Numbered from the stretch's first letter, positions 46,401-57,368 are shown. The stretch: 64,000 nt of DNA from Nocardia arthritidis (GCF_011801145.1 NZ_CP046172.1:3596001-3660000); one strand, 5' to 3'. Notes: generated from the letters alone by a model not told the origin. Numbers and translations: made by a program.

Positions 46401-46686
46401 TTCGCTGTGACGAATATCCCAGCACCGCAATCGTGTTCGCCGGATTTGTGCGGAATCACAGCGAGTCGAGCCGGTCTTCGGGTCGCCGCAGGTGGCTTGG
46501 GCCCCTCGGTCGGCGGCCGCCGGGATGTGGTGTAAAAAGCCTGGACCATCCCGATGTGATGTGGCGCGATTTCTGTTGTTTCCGCACCGTTTGCCGCTAT
46601 GGTCGGTCCCAGTCGCCGCGCCGGTACACCCGTACACCGGAGTTGCGCCGGGCGCGGCACCCGACCCACGCATAGTTGGAGGACAC
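46401..46686. other. intergenic region upstream of universal stress protein
   Basis: Contains GCTGTGA (46404-46410) and TCACAGC (46456-46462) as widely spaced inverted arms and several CG-rich stretches. I see no gene and no convincing DosR box, although a weak TTGGGCCCCTCGG match exists near 46497. Confidence 0.35.
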
Positions 46687-47142
46687 ATGACCGCCTACCG
46701 GACCATTGTCGTCGGTACCGATGGCTCGGACTCGTCGTATGTCGCCGTCGAGAAGGCCGCGGCGCTGGCGGCGGATTCGGGCGCGACCCTCGTTGTCGCC
46801 TGTGCGTACTACCCGACCGACGATCGCGATGTCGCCGCCGCGGCCGATGTGCTCAAGGAGGAGGCCTACCAGGTCCGCGGGTCCGCGCCGACCAACGATA
46901 TCCTGCGCACCGCCCGGGACAAGGCCGTCGCCGCCGGCGCGACCGACGTGGTGGAGAAGGCCGTGGTCGGCGAGCCGGTCGAATCGCTGCTGACGCTGGT
47001 CAAGGAGGTGGAGGCCGATCTGCTGGTGGTCGGTAACCGCGGCCTCAACACCATCACCGGCCGCCTGCTCGGTTCGGTGCCGTCCGATGTCGCGCGCAAA
47101 TCGCATTCGGACGTGCTGATCGTGCACACCGTTCGCAAGTAG
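46687..47142 (+). CDS. universal stress protein
   Basis: 151 residues, a single USP domain: TIVVGTDGSDSSYVAVEKAA at the start and the ATP-binding motif G-2x-G-9x-GS in VVGNRGLNTITGRLLGSVPSD near the end, so it probably binds ATP. Such proteins are frequent members of the DosR regulon in mycobacteria; the DevR gene is 9 kb away. ATG 46687 follows TTGGAGGA. Confidence 0.92.
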   Translation: MTAYRTIVVGTDGSDSSYVAVEKAAALAADSGATLVVACAYYPTDDRDVAAAADVLKEEAYQVRGSAPTNDILRTARDKAVAAGATDVVEKAVVGEPVESLLTLVKEVEADLLVVGNRGLNTITGRLLGSVPSDVARKSHSDVLIVHTVRK

Positions 47143-47146
47143 CCGG

Positions 47147-49456
47147 TCAGCTCAAAGTGCCCAGCACCTCCGGCAATTCGCCGGTGTGCACCACCGCCAA
47201 CCGCTGCGTCGCGCGGGTGAGCGCCACATAGAGGTCGTTCAACCCGCGCGGCGATTCGTCGAGAATCCCCTGCGGCTCAACGAGATACACCGCGTCGAAC
47301 TCCAGCCCCTTCACATCGTGCACGGTGAGCACCCGCACCGATTCGGCGGCCAGCGGGGCGAATTCGCCGATCAGCGCGTGCGGCGTGATCACCGCCGTGG
47401 TGCCCGGTCCGTCCTCGGCGCCGACCAATTCCTTTACCGCACCGAGCAATTCGTCCGGCGCGACGCGGTGCGCCCGCGGCGGATTGCCGGATTCGCGCAC
47501 CGAGCGCGGCGCTTCGGCGGCCGGATCGATGGCGGCGAGCACATCGGCGGCGACCGCCATGATCTCCGCGGGCGTACGGTAGTTCACCGTCAGCTCGGTG
47601 AGCTTCCAGCGTTGCGCCACATAGGGTTCCAGCATCCGCCGCCACGACGAGGCGCCCGCCGGGTCGCCGGTCTGCGCCACATCGCCCACCACGGTGATCC
47701 AGCGATTCGGGATGCGGCGCATGACCATTCGCCACGCCATCTCCGAAAGTTCCTGCGCCTCGTCGACGATGACGTGTCCGTAGGTCCAGGTGCGGTCGCC
47801 CGCGGCGCGTTCGGCGGTGGTCTGTCGGGTGCGCACGTCCTGGCGTTCGGCGAGCTGACTCGCGTCGATCAGGTCGTAGGCCATCAGGATTTCCGGATCC
47901 AGTTCGTCCTCCAGATCCTGTGGGGCCGAACCGGTCAGGATGTCGAGCGCGTCCTGCGCCTCGGCCAGCTGGGCCCGCCAGCGGCGGCGCGCCCGCTCCC
48001 GTTCCTCGGTGTCGTCGACGCCGAGCAGTTCCGCGAGCTCGTCCAGCAGGGGTGCGTCGGCGGCGGCGAATTCGCCGTTGTCGGGGCGCACCAGCTCGGC
48101 GCGATCGGCCGCGGACATACCGCTCGCCGCGCGATCCAGGCGCTTGGGGTCGGCGAGCAGATCGGCGAGCACCTCCTGCGGGGAGAGGATGGGCCACAGC
48201 TTGCCGATGGCCGCCTGCACCTCGGGATCGGCGCGCATCTCGTCCCGGATCTCGGTGAGATCGGCCGAGCTGAGCAGGGATTGGCCGCCGGACAGGTCGG
48301 CGCCCATGGTCTGGGCCAGCTGATCGGTGAGCGCGTCGATCACCGAGGCGGCGAAGATCGGGCGGGCCAGGTTGTGCGGCCTGCGCGAGGAGCGGGCCCG
48401 GCCGCGGGCCTTGGTGACGATCTTGCGGTCCATGACGACCTCGTAGCCGTCGAAGCGCAGCCGGATCGGCTCGGCGGGCACCTCCTGCCGATCGCGCACC
48501 GCCTGCTTGAGCACCTCGAGGATGGCCAGTGAACCCTTGATCTCGCCGGCCCGCAGCGAATCCTCGCGGGTGGCCTTCACGCCCGGGTACAGATCGCCGA
48601 TGGTGGACAGCAGCACACCGGTCTCGCCGAGCGAGGGCAGCACCTGGCCGATGTAGTCGAGGAAGGTGGCATTCGGCCCGATGATCAGCACGCCGGCCTT
48701 GGCCAGCTGCTGGCGGTAGGTGTAGAGCAGGTAGGCGGCGCGGTGCAGGGCCACCGCGGTCTTGCCGGTACCCGGGCCGCCCTGCACCACCAGCACGCTC
48801 TTGTGCTCGGAGCGGATGATCGCGTCCTGCTCGCTCTGGATGGTCTCCACGATGTCGTTCATGTGGCCGGTGCGGGCCGCGTTGAGCGCGGCGAGCAGCG
48901 CGCTCTCACTGCCGACGCCGCCGTCGCCCCCGCTGACTCCGGCCGCGTCGGCGGCCGCCAGATCCAGGTATTCGTCGTTGACGGCGGTGACGCGGCGATT
49001 GCGCGAGCGGATATGCCTGCGGCGCGTCACGCCGTCGGGCGCCGCGGTGGTCGCCAGGTAGAACGGCCGGGCCAGCGGCGCCCGCCAGTCGAGCAGCAGG
49101 GTGGCGTAATCGTTCGCCTCGTCGAGGATGCCTAGCCTGCCGATATAGCGTGGGCCCTCGCCGTCCTGCTCCGCCTCGAGATCGATGCGGCCGAAGCACA
49201 GACCGTGTTCGGCCGCATCGTATTTGGCCAGATCCTCGCTGTAGAGCTGGGTGAACGATTCGCGCTCGCTGCGCGCCTGCGGGGTGCCGCCGGTCTCCAG
49301 CAGCACGGTGCGCAGCCGGTTCCTGGCGTAGTCGCGCATGGCGTCGAGCCGGTCGTACAAGACCGATAGGTAGGCCTGCTCCTGGTCCAGCTCGCTCCCG
49401 GTGCCGGGCCGCTCGGCGGGATCCACCGCGGCACGGTCCTGACTGAGGTCGGGCAA
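47147..49456 (-). CDS. helD: HelD-family superfamily 1 helicase (RNA polymerase-associated)
   Basis: 769 residues. An N-terminal coiled-coil arm (about 22-60, LDQEQAYLSVLYDRLDAMRD), then LLLDWRAPLARPFYLAT, Walker A GGPGTGKT (226-233), motif II VDEAQELSE, NYRTPAEI, VLTVHDVKGLEFDAVYLV and LYVALTRATQRLAVV. This layout is that of HelD, which releases stalled RNA polymerase from DNA; a subgroup (HelR) protects against rifamycins. Nothing here shows rifamycin control. TTG start with AAGGAGAT upstream. Its stop is 4 bases from the convergent USP gene. Confidence 0.9.
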   Translation of the reverse strand: MPDLSQDRAAVDPAERPGTGSELDQEQAYLSVLYDRLDAMRDYARNRLRTVLLETGGTPQARSERESFTQLYSEDLAKYDAAEHGLCFGRIDLEAEQDGEGPRYIGRLGILDEANDYATLLLDWRAPLARPFYLATTAAPDGVTRRRHIRSRNRRVTAVNDEYLDLAAADAAGVSGGDGGVGSESALLAALNAARTGHMNDIVETIQSEQDAIIRSEHKSVLVVQGGPGTGKTAVALHRAAYLLYTYRQQLAKAGVLIIGPNATFLDYIGQVLPSLGETGVLLSTIGDLYPGVKATREDSLRAGEIKGSLAILEVLKQAVRDRQEVPAEPIRLRFDGYEVVMDRKIVTKARGRARSSRRPHNLARPIFAASVIDALTDQLAQTMGADLSGGQSLLSSADLTEIRDEMRADPEVQAAIGKLWPILSPQEVLADLLADPKRLDRAASGMSAADRAELVRPDNGEFAAADAPLLDELAELLGVDDTEERERARRRWRAQLAEAQDALDILTGSAPQDLEDELDPEILMAYDLIDASQLAERQDVRTRQTTAERAAGDRTWTYGHVIVDEAQELSEMAWRMVMRRIPNRWITVVGDVAQTGDPAGASSWRRMLEPYVAQRWKLTELTVNYRTPAEIMAVAADVLAAIDPAAEAPRSVRESGNPPRAHRVAPDELLGAVKELVGAEDGPGTTAVITPHALIGEFAPLAAESVRVLTVHDVKGLEFDAVYLVEPQGILDESPRGLNDLYVALTRATQRLAVVHTGELPEVLGTLS

Positions 49457-49522
49457 ACTGATCTCCTTGTCACCGCGAATGAGCCGGGCGCGGGCGCGCG
49501 CTCGTGAACAGAGTTGTCGAGT

Positions 49523-49870
49523 TTACTGCCGCTGCGCCGTGCTCGCCGTAACGCCAGGTCGGGCCGTCGGATCCGGCACCGATGACACCGGGTCGAAATG
49601 CCAGACCTCCGGGAACGGATCGTAGAAGTGATGCAGCAGTTCTTTCCAGCGCAGATATTCGGGCGATCCGCGGAAGCCTTCCGTGTGATCGCTCAACCGA
49701 TCCCATTCCACCAGCAGCAGATACGTGCCGGGGCGCTCGACACAGTGCGAAAGTGACAGCCCGCGGAAGCCGGGCATCGCCGAAATGATGTGCCGCGCTT
49801 CGGCGAACGCGGCCTCGAAGTCGGCCGTCGCGCCGGGGCGGACCGGGAGCAGAGCGTGTTCGATGATCAC
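49523..49870 (-). CDS. ABM (antibiotic biosynthesis monooxygenase-like) domain protein
   Basis: 115 residues. MIIEHALLPVRPGATADFEAAF, FRGLSLSHCVERPGTYLLLVEW and RLSDHTEGFRGSPEYLRWKELLHHFYDPFP form a dimeric alpha-beta barrel domain. Such proteins include cofactor-free monooxygenases and haem-degrading enzymes; no haem-ligand pattern is clear. It follows the diguanylate cyclase on the same strand with an 18-base gap, so the two may be co-transcribed. Confidence 0.83.
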   Translation of the reverse strand: MIIEHALLPVRPGATADFEAAFAEARHIISAMPGFRGLSLSHCVERPGTYLLLVEWDRLSDHTEGFRGSPEYLRWKELLHHFYDPFPEVWHFDPVSSVPDPTARPGVTASTAQRQ

Positions 49871-49888
49871 CGGACGATCTTCGCAGGA

Positions 49889-51238
49889 TCAGGAGGCGTG
49901 GGTGCTGTTCGGCCTGCGCCCGCTGCCGACTGTGCCGTCCCGGTGACCGGACGGCTTTGCGCGGTACATGGCCAGATCGGCGTCGTGCAGCACGGCCTCT
50001 GGGGTGCGCTGATCGCCCGGGGTGAGCGCGGTGACCCCGATCGACGCGTTCACCTCGATGCGGTGCCCCCGCGCGATGATCGGGTCGGCCATGGTCGAAC
50101 GCAGCCGGTGCACCAGCGCGTCGATATCGACGAGCCGGGACCGGCCGGACAGCAGCACCAGGAATTCGTCGCCGCCCAGCCGCCCGACCAGATCGTCGGC
50201 GCGGAGGGCGCGTTGTAGGCGCTGGGCCACGATCTGTAGCACCGTATCGCCGATGGCGTGGCCGAGGGTGTCGTTGATCGCCTTGAAACCGTCCAGGTCG
50301 ATGAACAGGACGGTGGAAACGGGTAGATCGGCGCTGCTGGCCAGCGCGGCGGCCAGCTGGGAGAGGATGAGCGAGCGGTTGGCCAGCCCGGTGAGCGAAT
50401 CGTGCGTCGCCTGGTACTCCAATTGCCTACGGCTGGCCCGGAATTCGGTGATGTCGGCGAATGACGACACCGCCGAGGAGCCCGGGTCGTCCGGGTTGAG
50501 CAGCCTGCTGCTGCCCGACAGCCACCGGCGCTGGCCGTCGGCCCGGTCGACGCCGAAGACATATCCGGTGACGGTCTCGCCGGTGGCCAGGGTGCGCGCC
50601 ATCGGGTGCCGGGAGGGCGGCAGCGCCTGAGCGTTGGCGTCGAGCAGGGTCAGCGGCAGCGTTTGGATGGCCCGGCCGATCAGATCGGCGTCATCGATGT
50701 CCTCGGTGCCGAAGATGCGTTTGGCGGCCGGGTTGATCGATTCGATCCTGCCCTCGGTGTCGACCACCACCACACCCTCTTCCAGCTGCGACACCACGGT
50801 GGTGAAGTGCTGTTCGGCGCGCTGCTGCGCGGCCTCGGCCAATCGCTGCGCCGTCAGGTCGTGGATGACCACCTGGTAGGCGAGGTGGTCGTGCCATGCT
50901 GTGAGCACCGATACCGTCTCCACCTGGATCTTCACCCCGTCCAGCCGCAGCAGCGTCATCTCGGTGGGCTCGGAGGCGGCGCCCTTGGTGGTCAGCCTGC
51001 TGATCCGGTCCAACATGCCCGGGATGGATGCGGAGTCGACGAATTTGGTGAGCGGCTGCCCGACGAGCTCGTCGGCGGAGGCGGCGCGGAACATGCGGAC
51101 GGTAGCCGGGTTGACGTAGACGACGATGCCGCGCTCATGGACGCAGATACCGTCCGGGGTGTGCTCGACCAGGGATCGGTAGCGTTCGGCCAGCTGCTCC
51201 GCGGCGCCGACGGTGGCCGCCGCATCGTCCTCTCCCAC
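49889..51238 (-). CDS. PAS-PAS-GGDEF diguanylate cyclase
   Basis: 449 residues. Two PAS domains (about 18-130 and 140-260; YRSLVEHTPDGICVHERGIVVYVN and FTTVVSQLEEGVVVVDTEGRI) precede a GGDEF domain (275-435). The active site GRLGGDEFLVLLSG is intact and an RADD sequence five residues before GGDEF gives the RxxD inhibitory site, so it should make cyclic di-GMP and be product-inhibited. No membrane segment: a cytoplasmic sensor. GTG start at 51238, divergent from the ketosynthase gene. Confidence 0.92.
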   Translation of the reverse strand: MGEDDAAATVGAAEQLAERYRSLVEHTPDGICVHERGIVVYVNPATVRMFRAASADELVGQPLTKFVDSASIPGMLDRISRLTTKGAASEPTEMTLLRLDGVKIQVETVSVLTAWHDHLAYQVVIHDLTAQRLAEAAQQRAEQHFTTVVSQLEEGVVVVDTEGRIESINPAAKRIFGTEDIDDADLIGRAIQTLPLTLLDANAQALPPSRHPMARTLATGETVTGYVFGVDRADGQRRWLSGSSRLLNPDDPGSSAVSSFADITEFRASRRQLEYQATHDSLTGLANRSLILSQLAAALASSADLPVSTVLFIDLDGFKAINDTLGHAIGDTVLQIVAQRLQRALRADDLVGRLGGDEFLVLLSGRSRLVDIDALVHRLRSTMADPIIARGHRIEVNASIGVTALTPGDQRTPEAVLHDADLAMYRAKPSGHRDGTVGSGRRPNSTHAS

Positions 51239-51288
51239 TTCAACCCCCGATCGTCGACCCGGTCATGGCCATTGGAACACGGGATTAT

Positions 51289-51310
51289 TCTTGTATCGAC
51301 GTGTACAAGA
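51289..51310. promoter_or_regulatory. 22-bp palindrome between diguanylate cyclase and ketosynthase genes
   Basis: TCTTGTA and TACAAGA arms with an 8-base centre (TCGACGTG), 51 bases upstream of the cyclase start and about 150 upstream of the ketosynthase. Looks like an operator of a dimeric regulator. Confidence 0.5.
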
Positions 51311-51411
51311 TCACGCCGTCGACGTTATCGCCTCGATCACACTCCGGGCACTTCATCGGGCTCCGTCTGGTGATCATTACAAGGACCCGGATCTTCTAGT
51401 AGATGATGTCG

Positions 51412-51432
51412 GATCGGTCCACGATCGGTCCA
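51412..51432. repeat. direct repeat GATCGGTCCA, 11-bp period
   Basis: Two copies (51412-51421 and 51423-51432), one helical turn apart, 25 bases before the ketosynthase start. Possible activator or repressor site. Confidence 0.4.
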
Positions 51433-51457
51433 TTGGAGCCGGCGAAGGAGCGAGGCC

Positions 51458-52645
51458 ATGCCGGGCGCCATCCCGAAAAGCGAACTCAACCATCAAGATC
51501 ATATGACGATTACCGGCATCGGTGTCGTCAGCGGTTACGGCTGGGGACGGGACGCGCTGTGGCAGGGTTTGCTGAGCGGTAAGTCGGCGGCGGCGGTGCA
51601 GCCGGGCTACGGTCCGGGGCGCGACGAGAACGCCTGGGTGGCGCTGGTTCCGGACGGCGGCGACCCGGCGGTGAGCCCCAGTCGCTACGGGCGGGCAATG
51701 CACGAATCGGCGCGCGAGGCGATCGATGACGCGCTGGCGCGCGGCTGGCGGCCCGGCCGCACCGTCGGACTGGTGCACGCGATCGTGCTCGGTGACGTGG
51801 TGAATTGGCGCGACTTCTACCTCGTCGACAACGGCCACCGCCGCTCCCGCGACTACCTGCGGCTGCTGCCATCCACTCCGATCTCGGTGTTGTTGCAGGA
51901 GTACGGTTTTCACGGCCCGGCGATCAATATCTCGGCCGCGTGCAGCTCCGGCAACGTCGCGCTGATCACCGCGAAGATGTGGCTGGACGCGGGTATCGCC
52001 GACGATGTGGTGTGCCTGGCCACCGATATGTCGGCGACACCGGACATGGTCGAGCACTTCGTCCGGCTCGGCGCGTCGGTCGCCGATGTCGAACCGCTGG
52101 ACGGATGCCGCCCCTTCCAGCTGGGGAGCCGCGGATTCGGCATGGGGGAGGCGTCGGTGGCGTTCGTGCTGAGCCGCGACACCGCGCAACCGTATGTGCG
52201 GGTGCTCGGGGGAGCCATGACCAACGATGCCTATCACGTGGTTTCGGTCGATCCGGCGCACACCCAGATCTTCGAATGCGCGAGCCGAGCGCTGGCCGCC
52301 GCGCGGGTCGACGTCGAGGATGTGCGCTACTTCAACGCGCACGGTACCGGAACCCGGCAGTGCGATCTCGCCGAACGGGACCTGATGGCAAATTTCTTTC
52401 ATGAGCGCCCGCATGTGTACGCGCTGAAACCCCTTGCGGGACACTGCCAGGGCGCGGCCGCCGGAGTGGAGGTCGCCGCCGCCGCGCTCGGCTACGACCG
52501 CGGCATCGTGCCCGCGGCGCCGATCGTCGCGCCCGCGCATCCGCGGCTGCTCGACGGCCCGTCCCCGTTCGAGGGCGGGATCACGGCCAAGTTGTCGCTG
52601 GGGATGGGCGGCAATAATTCGATGGTCGTGCTGGGACCTGTTTAG
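51458..52645 (+). CDS. beta-ketoacyl synthase family protein
   Basis: 395 residues with the complete thiolase-fold catalytic set: Cys162 in SAACSSGN, His295 in NAHGTGT, and Lys324/His329 in KPLAGHCQGAA. This is a condensing enzyme like FabF/KasA or a polyketide ketosynthase, but alone: no ACP, acyltransferase or reductase is next to it. Nearby VDPAHTQIFECASRAL is a variant of the usual region. GAAGGAGCGAGG precedes ATG 51458; ATG 51503 (MTITGIGVVSG) is an alternative giving the more typical FabF start. Adjacent to the DevR/DevS locus. Confidence 0.87.
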   Translation: MPGAIPKSELNHQDHMTITGIGVVSGYGWGRDALWQGLLSGKSAAAVQPGYGPGRDENAWVALVPDGGDPAVSPSRYGRAMHESAREAIDDALARGWRPGRTVGLVHAIVLGDVVNWRDFYLVDNGHRRSRDYLRLLPSTPISVLLQEYGFHGPAINISAACSSGNVALITAKMWLDAGIADDVVCLATDMSATPDMVEHFVRLGASVADVEPLDGCRPFQLGSRGFGMGEASVAFVLSRDTAQPYVRVLGGAMTNDAYHVVSVDPAHTQIFECASRALAAARVDVEDVRYFNAHGTGTRQCDLAERDLMANFFHERPHVYALKPLAGHCQGAAAGVEVAAAALGYDRGIVPAAPIVAPAHPRLLDGPSPFEGGITAKLSLGMGGNNSMVVLGPV

Positions 52646-52665
52646 GGCGCATTCCATGGCCGGAT

Positions 52666-54444
<1,779 letters not shown>

Positions 54445-54456
54445 CTAGTTCGCCGA

Positions 54457-54476
54457 TCGGGGACTTTCGGCCCTGT
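54457..54476. promoter_or_regulatory. DosR-box-like palindrome
   Basis: TCGGGGACTTTCGGCCCTGT: 12 of 14 central bases agree with the published DosR consensus core GGGACTWWAGTCCC. It lies 58 bases upstream of devS and 32 bases upstream of the hibernation-type gene, a distance typical for DosR activation of the latter. Confidence 0.6.
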
Positions 54477-54508
54477 TCGCGGTGGCATTGCGGTGATGGC
54501 ATGGGCGC

Positions 54509-55264
54509 ATGATTTCGACGCGGGCGCTGGAACCCGAACTAGCCGTCACCACCCGGGGCGCGGTGCCGCCGCGGGATGTCACCAGGGCGGTGCGCGCGAT
54601 CGGCTTGATCCTGCGTCGTCACCGGCTCGACAGTTCGGTGCGGGTCCGCGTCACCGCGCCCGATGGGGCCGACGAACATACCTTGGTACAGGCCAACATT
54701 CGCTTCCGCGGCGCGCCGAGCCGGGTGCAGGTGAGCGGTCCGCGCGGCTTCGCGGTGACCTTCGCCGCCGAACGGCTGGACCGGCAGATCGCCAGGCTGG
54801 CCACCGCGAAGTCGCGGGAGTGGCCGGATCCGGCGCGGCCGCCGCTGGCCAGGATCACCGAACCGCGCCCGATCACCCGCCGCAAGACCTGTGCGCTGCT
54901 CACCGGAACGCCCGCCGAGGCCACCTCGGTGCTCGACGCGATGGATTACGACGCTTATCTTTTCACCGACGCCGAAACCGGCGAGGACGCCGTCGTGCAC
55001 TGGGGGGATCCGCTGGGTGTGCGGTTGATCCGTCAGCGCGACACCTCGGCGCCGCACGCGGTGCCGAATTCCCTTCCGGTCACGGTGCATCCGGAATCGG
55101 CCCCGACACTGTCCGAGCGGTCCGCGGCGGAGCGCCTGTGCCGAGCGGGTATGCCGTTTCTGTTCTTCACCGACGCCGACAGCGGCCGGGGTCGACTGCT
55201 GTATCGCCGCTACGACGGCGATTTGGCCGTCGTAGCGGCGGGCCGCCACACCGTTCGATCATGA
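54509..55264 (+). CDS. S30AE/HPF-related protein (DATIN-like)
   Basis: 251 residues. The first 100 resemble a diverged ribosome hibernation (HPF/RaiA) domain; then two copies of the S30AE C-terminal domain follow (DAMDYDAYLFTDAETGEDAVVHW and RAGMPFLFFTDADSGRGRLLYRRYDGDLAVV). This arrangement is that of M. tuberculosis Rv0079 (DATIN), a dormancy translation inhibitor, so it probably binds ribosomes in hypoxia or stationary phase. A DosR-box-like site lies 32 bases upstream. It converges on devR with 4 bases between stops. Confidence 0.83.
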   Translation: MISTRALEPELAVTTRGAVPPRDVTRAVRAIGLILRRHRLDSSVRVRVTAPDGADEHTLVQANIRFRGAPSRVQVSGPRGFAVTFAAERLDRQIARLATAKSREWPDPARPPLARITEPRPITRRKTCALLTGTPAEATSVLDAMDYDAYLFTDAETGEDAVVHWGDPLGVRLIRQRDTSAPHAVPNSLPVTVHPESAPTLSERSAAERLCRAGMPFLFFTDADSGRGRLLYRRYDGDLAVVAAGRHTVRS

Positions 55265-55268
55265 ATCG

Positions 55269-55901
55269 CTAGGCCTCACGGAGTTTGGAGGCCAGCACCG
55301 CGGCCTGGGTGCGGCGTTCCATGCCCAGTTTGGCCAGCAGCCGGGAGACATAGTTCTTGACGGTCTTTTCGGCCAGGAACATGCGCGCGGCGATCTGGCG
55401 GTTCGTCAGGCCCTCGCCGAGCAGGGCGAGCAGTCTGCGTTCTTGATCGGTCAGTCCGGCCAGGGCGCCGTCGCTCTCGGTGCTGCGGCGCAGCCGTTCC
55501 CGAAGTGTGATCGCGGCACGGGTATCCAATAACGACCGACCGGTACCGATTTGTTTGATTGCCTCGGCCAGTTCCATACCCTTGATATTTTTTACGACGT
55601 AACCGCTGGCGCCCGCCAGGATCGCGTCCATCATGGCCTGTTCATCGGTATAAGAGGTCAGGATCAGGCAACGCAGGCCGTCGAATTCGGCCAGTAGATC
55701 CCGGCAGAGTTCGATGCCGTTGCCGTCGGGTAGTCGGACGTCCAATACGGCGACATCGGGCCGCAGTGCGCGAATGCCGGTCATTGCCTGGGCGACATCC
55801 CCCGCTTGCCCGATGACATCGAGTTCCGGATCGTTGTCGAGCAGATCGATCAGGCCGCGTCGCACGATTTCGTGGTCGTCCACCAGGAAAACACTGATCA
55901 C
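55269..55901 (-). CDS. devR: dormancy response regulator DevR/DosR
   Basis: 210 residues. Receiver domain with D8/D9 ([13 protein letters not shown]), phospho-acceptor Asp54 in [19 protein letters not shown], and a NarL/LuxR helix-turn-helix ([35 protein letters not shown]) including the Lys/Asn residues that read the DosR box. It is very close to M. tuberculosis DosR throughout and slightly shorter at the C terminus. GTG 55901 is chosen since the longer frame upstream adds non-family sequence. It is divergent from the zinc-ribbon operon. Confidence 0.93.
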   Translation of the reverse strand: MISVFLVDDHEIVRRGLIDLLDNDPELDVIGQAGDVAQAMTGIRALRPDVAVLDVRLPDGNGIELCRDLLAEFDGLRCLILTSYTDEQAMMDAILAGASGYVVKNIKGMELAEAIKQIGTGRSLLDTRAAITLRERLRRSTESDGALAGLTDQERRLLALLGEGLTNRQIAARMFLAEKTVKNYVSRLLAKLGMERRTQAAVLASKLREA

Positions 55902-56058
55902 GCCCGGCCTCCCGCCTTTTGTCTTTTCGCACGTCCGGCGGCCGACTTCGCCGCGCTGCATTGTTTTGCCGGACCGCACTCCGTTCAAAGTAGTCGTCGC
56001 GGGGTATCCGCACCACTGAAAAGTCCGGAAAGCCGAAGCCGACCAGGAGGTTCCGAGT
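55902..56058. promoter_or_regulatory. divergent promoter region devR / zinc-ribbon operon
   Basis: 157 bases between starts. A DosR half-site-like GGACTTTTCAGTGG (minus strand, around 56020-56033) is present, with the second half displaced by two bases, so binding is uncertain. A consensus AGGAGG (56045-56050) serves the rightward gene. Confidence 0.4.
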
Positions 56059-56319
56059 ATGATTGCAATGAAGTCGATCAGAGAGGGCTTTGGGGCAGTG
56101 CGGCCAGACGGGCCCGTGAACGAGGTTCCTCCCATGAAGTATTCAGCTACTTTGGATTTCGGCGCGGTCTTCGGATTTTCGCAAATCTGTCCGGGTTGTG
56201 GATCCGCCGCCATTCGCCGTTCCCCCTATCGGGAGTTGTTGCACTGCACCGTTTGCGGTGCGGAATGGGGCCCTCCGAGTGCGGTTTCGGAGGACGTCGA
56301 CGACGAGCCACCCCGATGA
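56059..56319 (+). CDS. small zinc-ribbon protein
   Basis: 86 residues with two CxxC knuckles, CPGCG (Cys44, Cys47) and CTVCG (Cys63, Cys66), 15 residues apart: a zinc ribbon like those of small rubredoxin-like or nucleic-acid-binding proteins. The tail is acidic (SEDVDDEPP). AGGAGG lies 8 bases before ATG 56059; later in-frame ATGs exist at 56068 and 56134 but have weaker sites. Its stop overlaps the glycosyltransferase start (ATGA), so it leads a three-gene operon. Specific function unknown. Confidence 0.75.
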   Translation: MIAMKSIREGFGAVRPDGPVNEVPPMKYSATLDFGAVFGFSQICPGCGSAAIRRSPYRELLHCTVCGAEWGPPSAVSEDVDDEPPR

Positions 56320-57368
56320 GGATCGGGCTGATCGTCCCACCCTGGGTCCCGGTACCCCCGCCTGCCTACGGCGGTACCGAAGCGGTGGTTGGAAATCTGG
56401 CGGAGGGTTTGAAAACCCTCGGGCACGATGTACACCTCTTCACCGTCGGTGATTCCACCTGTCCGGTGCACCGGTATCACATCTTCGACCACCCGACGGC
56501 GCAAATCGGCGTCGGGGAGGCGGAATTGATGCATGTGCTCGCCGCCTACGACGCGCTCGCGGATATGGACATCATTCACGACCACACCTCGCTCGGCCCG
56601 TTCATCGGGGCGGGCGCGGACGGTCCGCCGGTGGTGGTGACAAATCACGGGCCCTTTACACCGATGCGTCAGGAATTATTCCGGTCGATGGCGCGGACCG
56701 CGCATATCATCGCGATCTCCGAGTCGCAACGGCAGGCGGCGGGCACCGTGCCCATCTCGGCCGTCATCCATCACGGAATCGATTTGAACGCATATAAATA
56801 CGGGCCCGGTGGCGGCGGCTACCTGGTGTTCGTCGGCCGGATGAACCCGGAGAAAGGGGTGCACCGCGCCGTGCAGGTGGCGCGGCTGGCGCGGCGGAAA
56901 CTGGTGTTGATCACCAAGATCCGCGAACCCGCCGAGCGGGCCTACTACACTGAGCGCGTGCGTCCACTCATGGGACCTGACGACCCCGAACCCCGCGAAC
57001 TGCCGCTGGAGCCACGCGTCGAGGTAGTGCGGCACGCCGATGCGCTGATCAACCCGATCGAATGGCCCGAACCATTCGGTCTGGTGATGGCGGAGTCATT
57101 GGCTTGCGGCACACCGATACTCGCCTTCCCCAACGGCGCGGCGCCCGAGATCGTCGAGCACGGGCGCACCGGATTCCTGTGCCGCGATGCCGACGCCATG
57201 GTCGACGCGCTGGATCAGGTGCACCTGCTCGATCGGCGCGACTGCCGCGACGCGGCCGAACGCCGATTCGGGCGGCTGCGGATGGCGCGCGATCACGAAC
57301 GGCTATACCGAACGATCCTGACGGGCGAACGGACGAGCCGGGCGGTCGAGCCCGCACCGGTTTCGTGA
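56316..57368 (+). CDS. family 4 glycosyltransferase
   Basis: 350 residues. N-terminal [44 protein letters not shown], donor-site GRMNPEKGVHRAV and the EX7E motif EPFGLVMAES with PNGAAPEIVEHGRTGFL. GT-B fold, retaining, with a nucleotide-sugar donor. The acceptor is unknown; sitting between a zinc-ribbon protein and a glucosidase it may act in storage or protective sugar metabolism during dormancy. It overlaps both neighbours by 4 bases (ATGA and GTGA). Confidence 0.9.
   Translation: MRIGLIVPPWVPVPPPAYGGTEAVVGNLAEGLKTLGHDVHLFTVGDSTCPVHRYHIFDHPTAQIGVGEAELMHVLAAYDALADMDIIHDHTSLGPFIGAGADGPPVVVTNHGPFTPMRQELFRSMARTAHIIAISESQRQAAGTVPISAVIHHGIDLNAYKYGPGGGGYLVFVGRMNPEKGVHRAVQVARLARRKLVLITKIREPAERAYYTERVRPLMGPDDPEPRELPLEPRVEVVRHADALINPIEWPEPFGLVMAESLACGTPILAFPNGAAPEIVEHGRTGFLCRDADAMVDALDQVHLLDRRDCRDAAERRFGRLRMARDHERLYRTILTGERTSRAVEPAPVS

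Noticed and set aside
46490..46510. DosR box upstream of the universal stress protein
   Set aside because: Best stretch agrees with the consensus at only about ten of 17 positions and lacks the palindromic symmetry.
49457..49522. Rifamycin-associated element upstream of the HelD gene
   Set aside because: No match to the known palindromic element, so rifamycin-linked HelR function is not claimed.
56015..56040. Full DosR box upstream of the zinc-ribbon operon
   Set aside because: Only one half-site fits; the second is displaced by two bases, so it is recorded only as a possible half-site.
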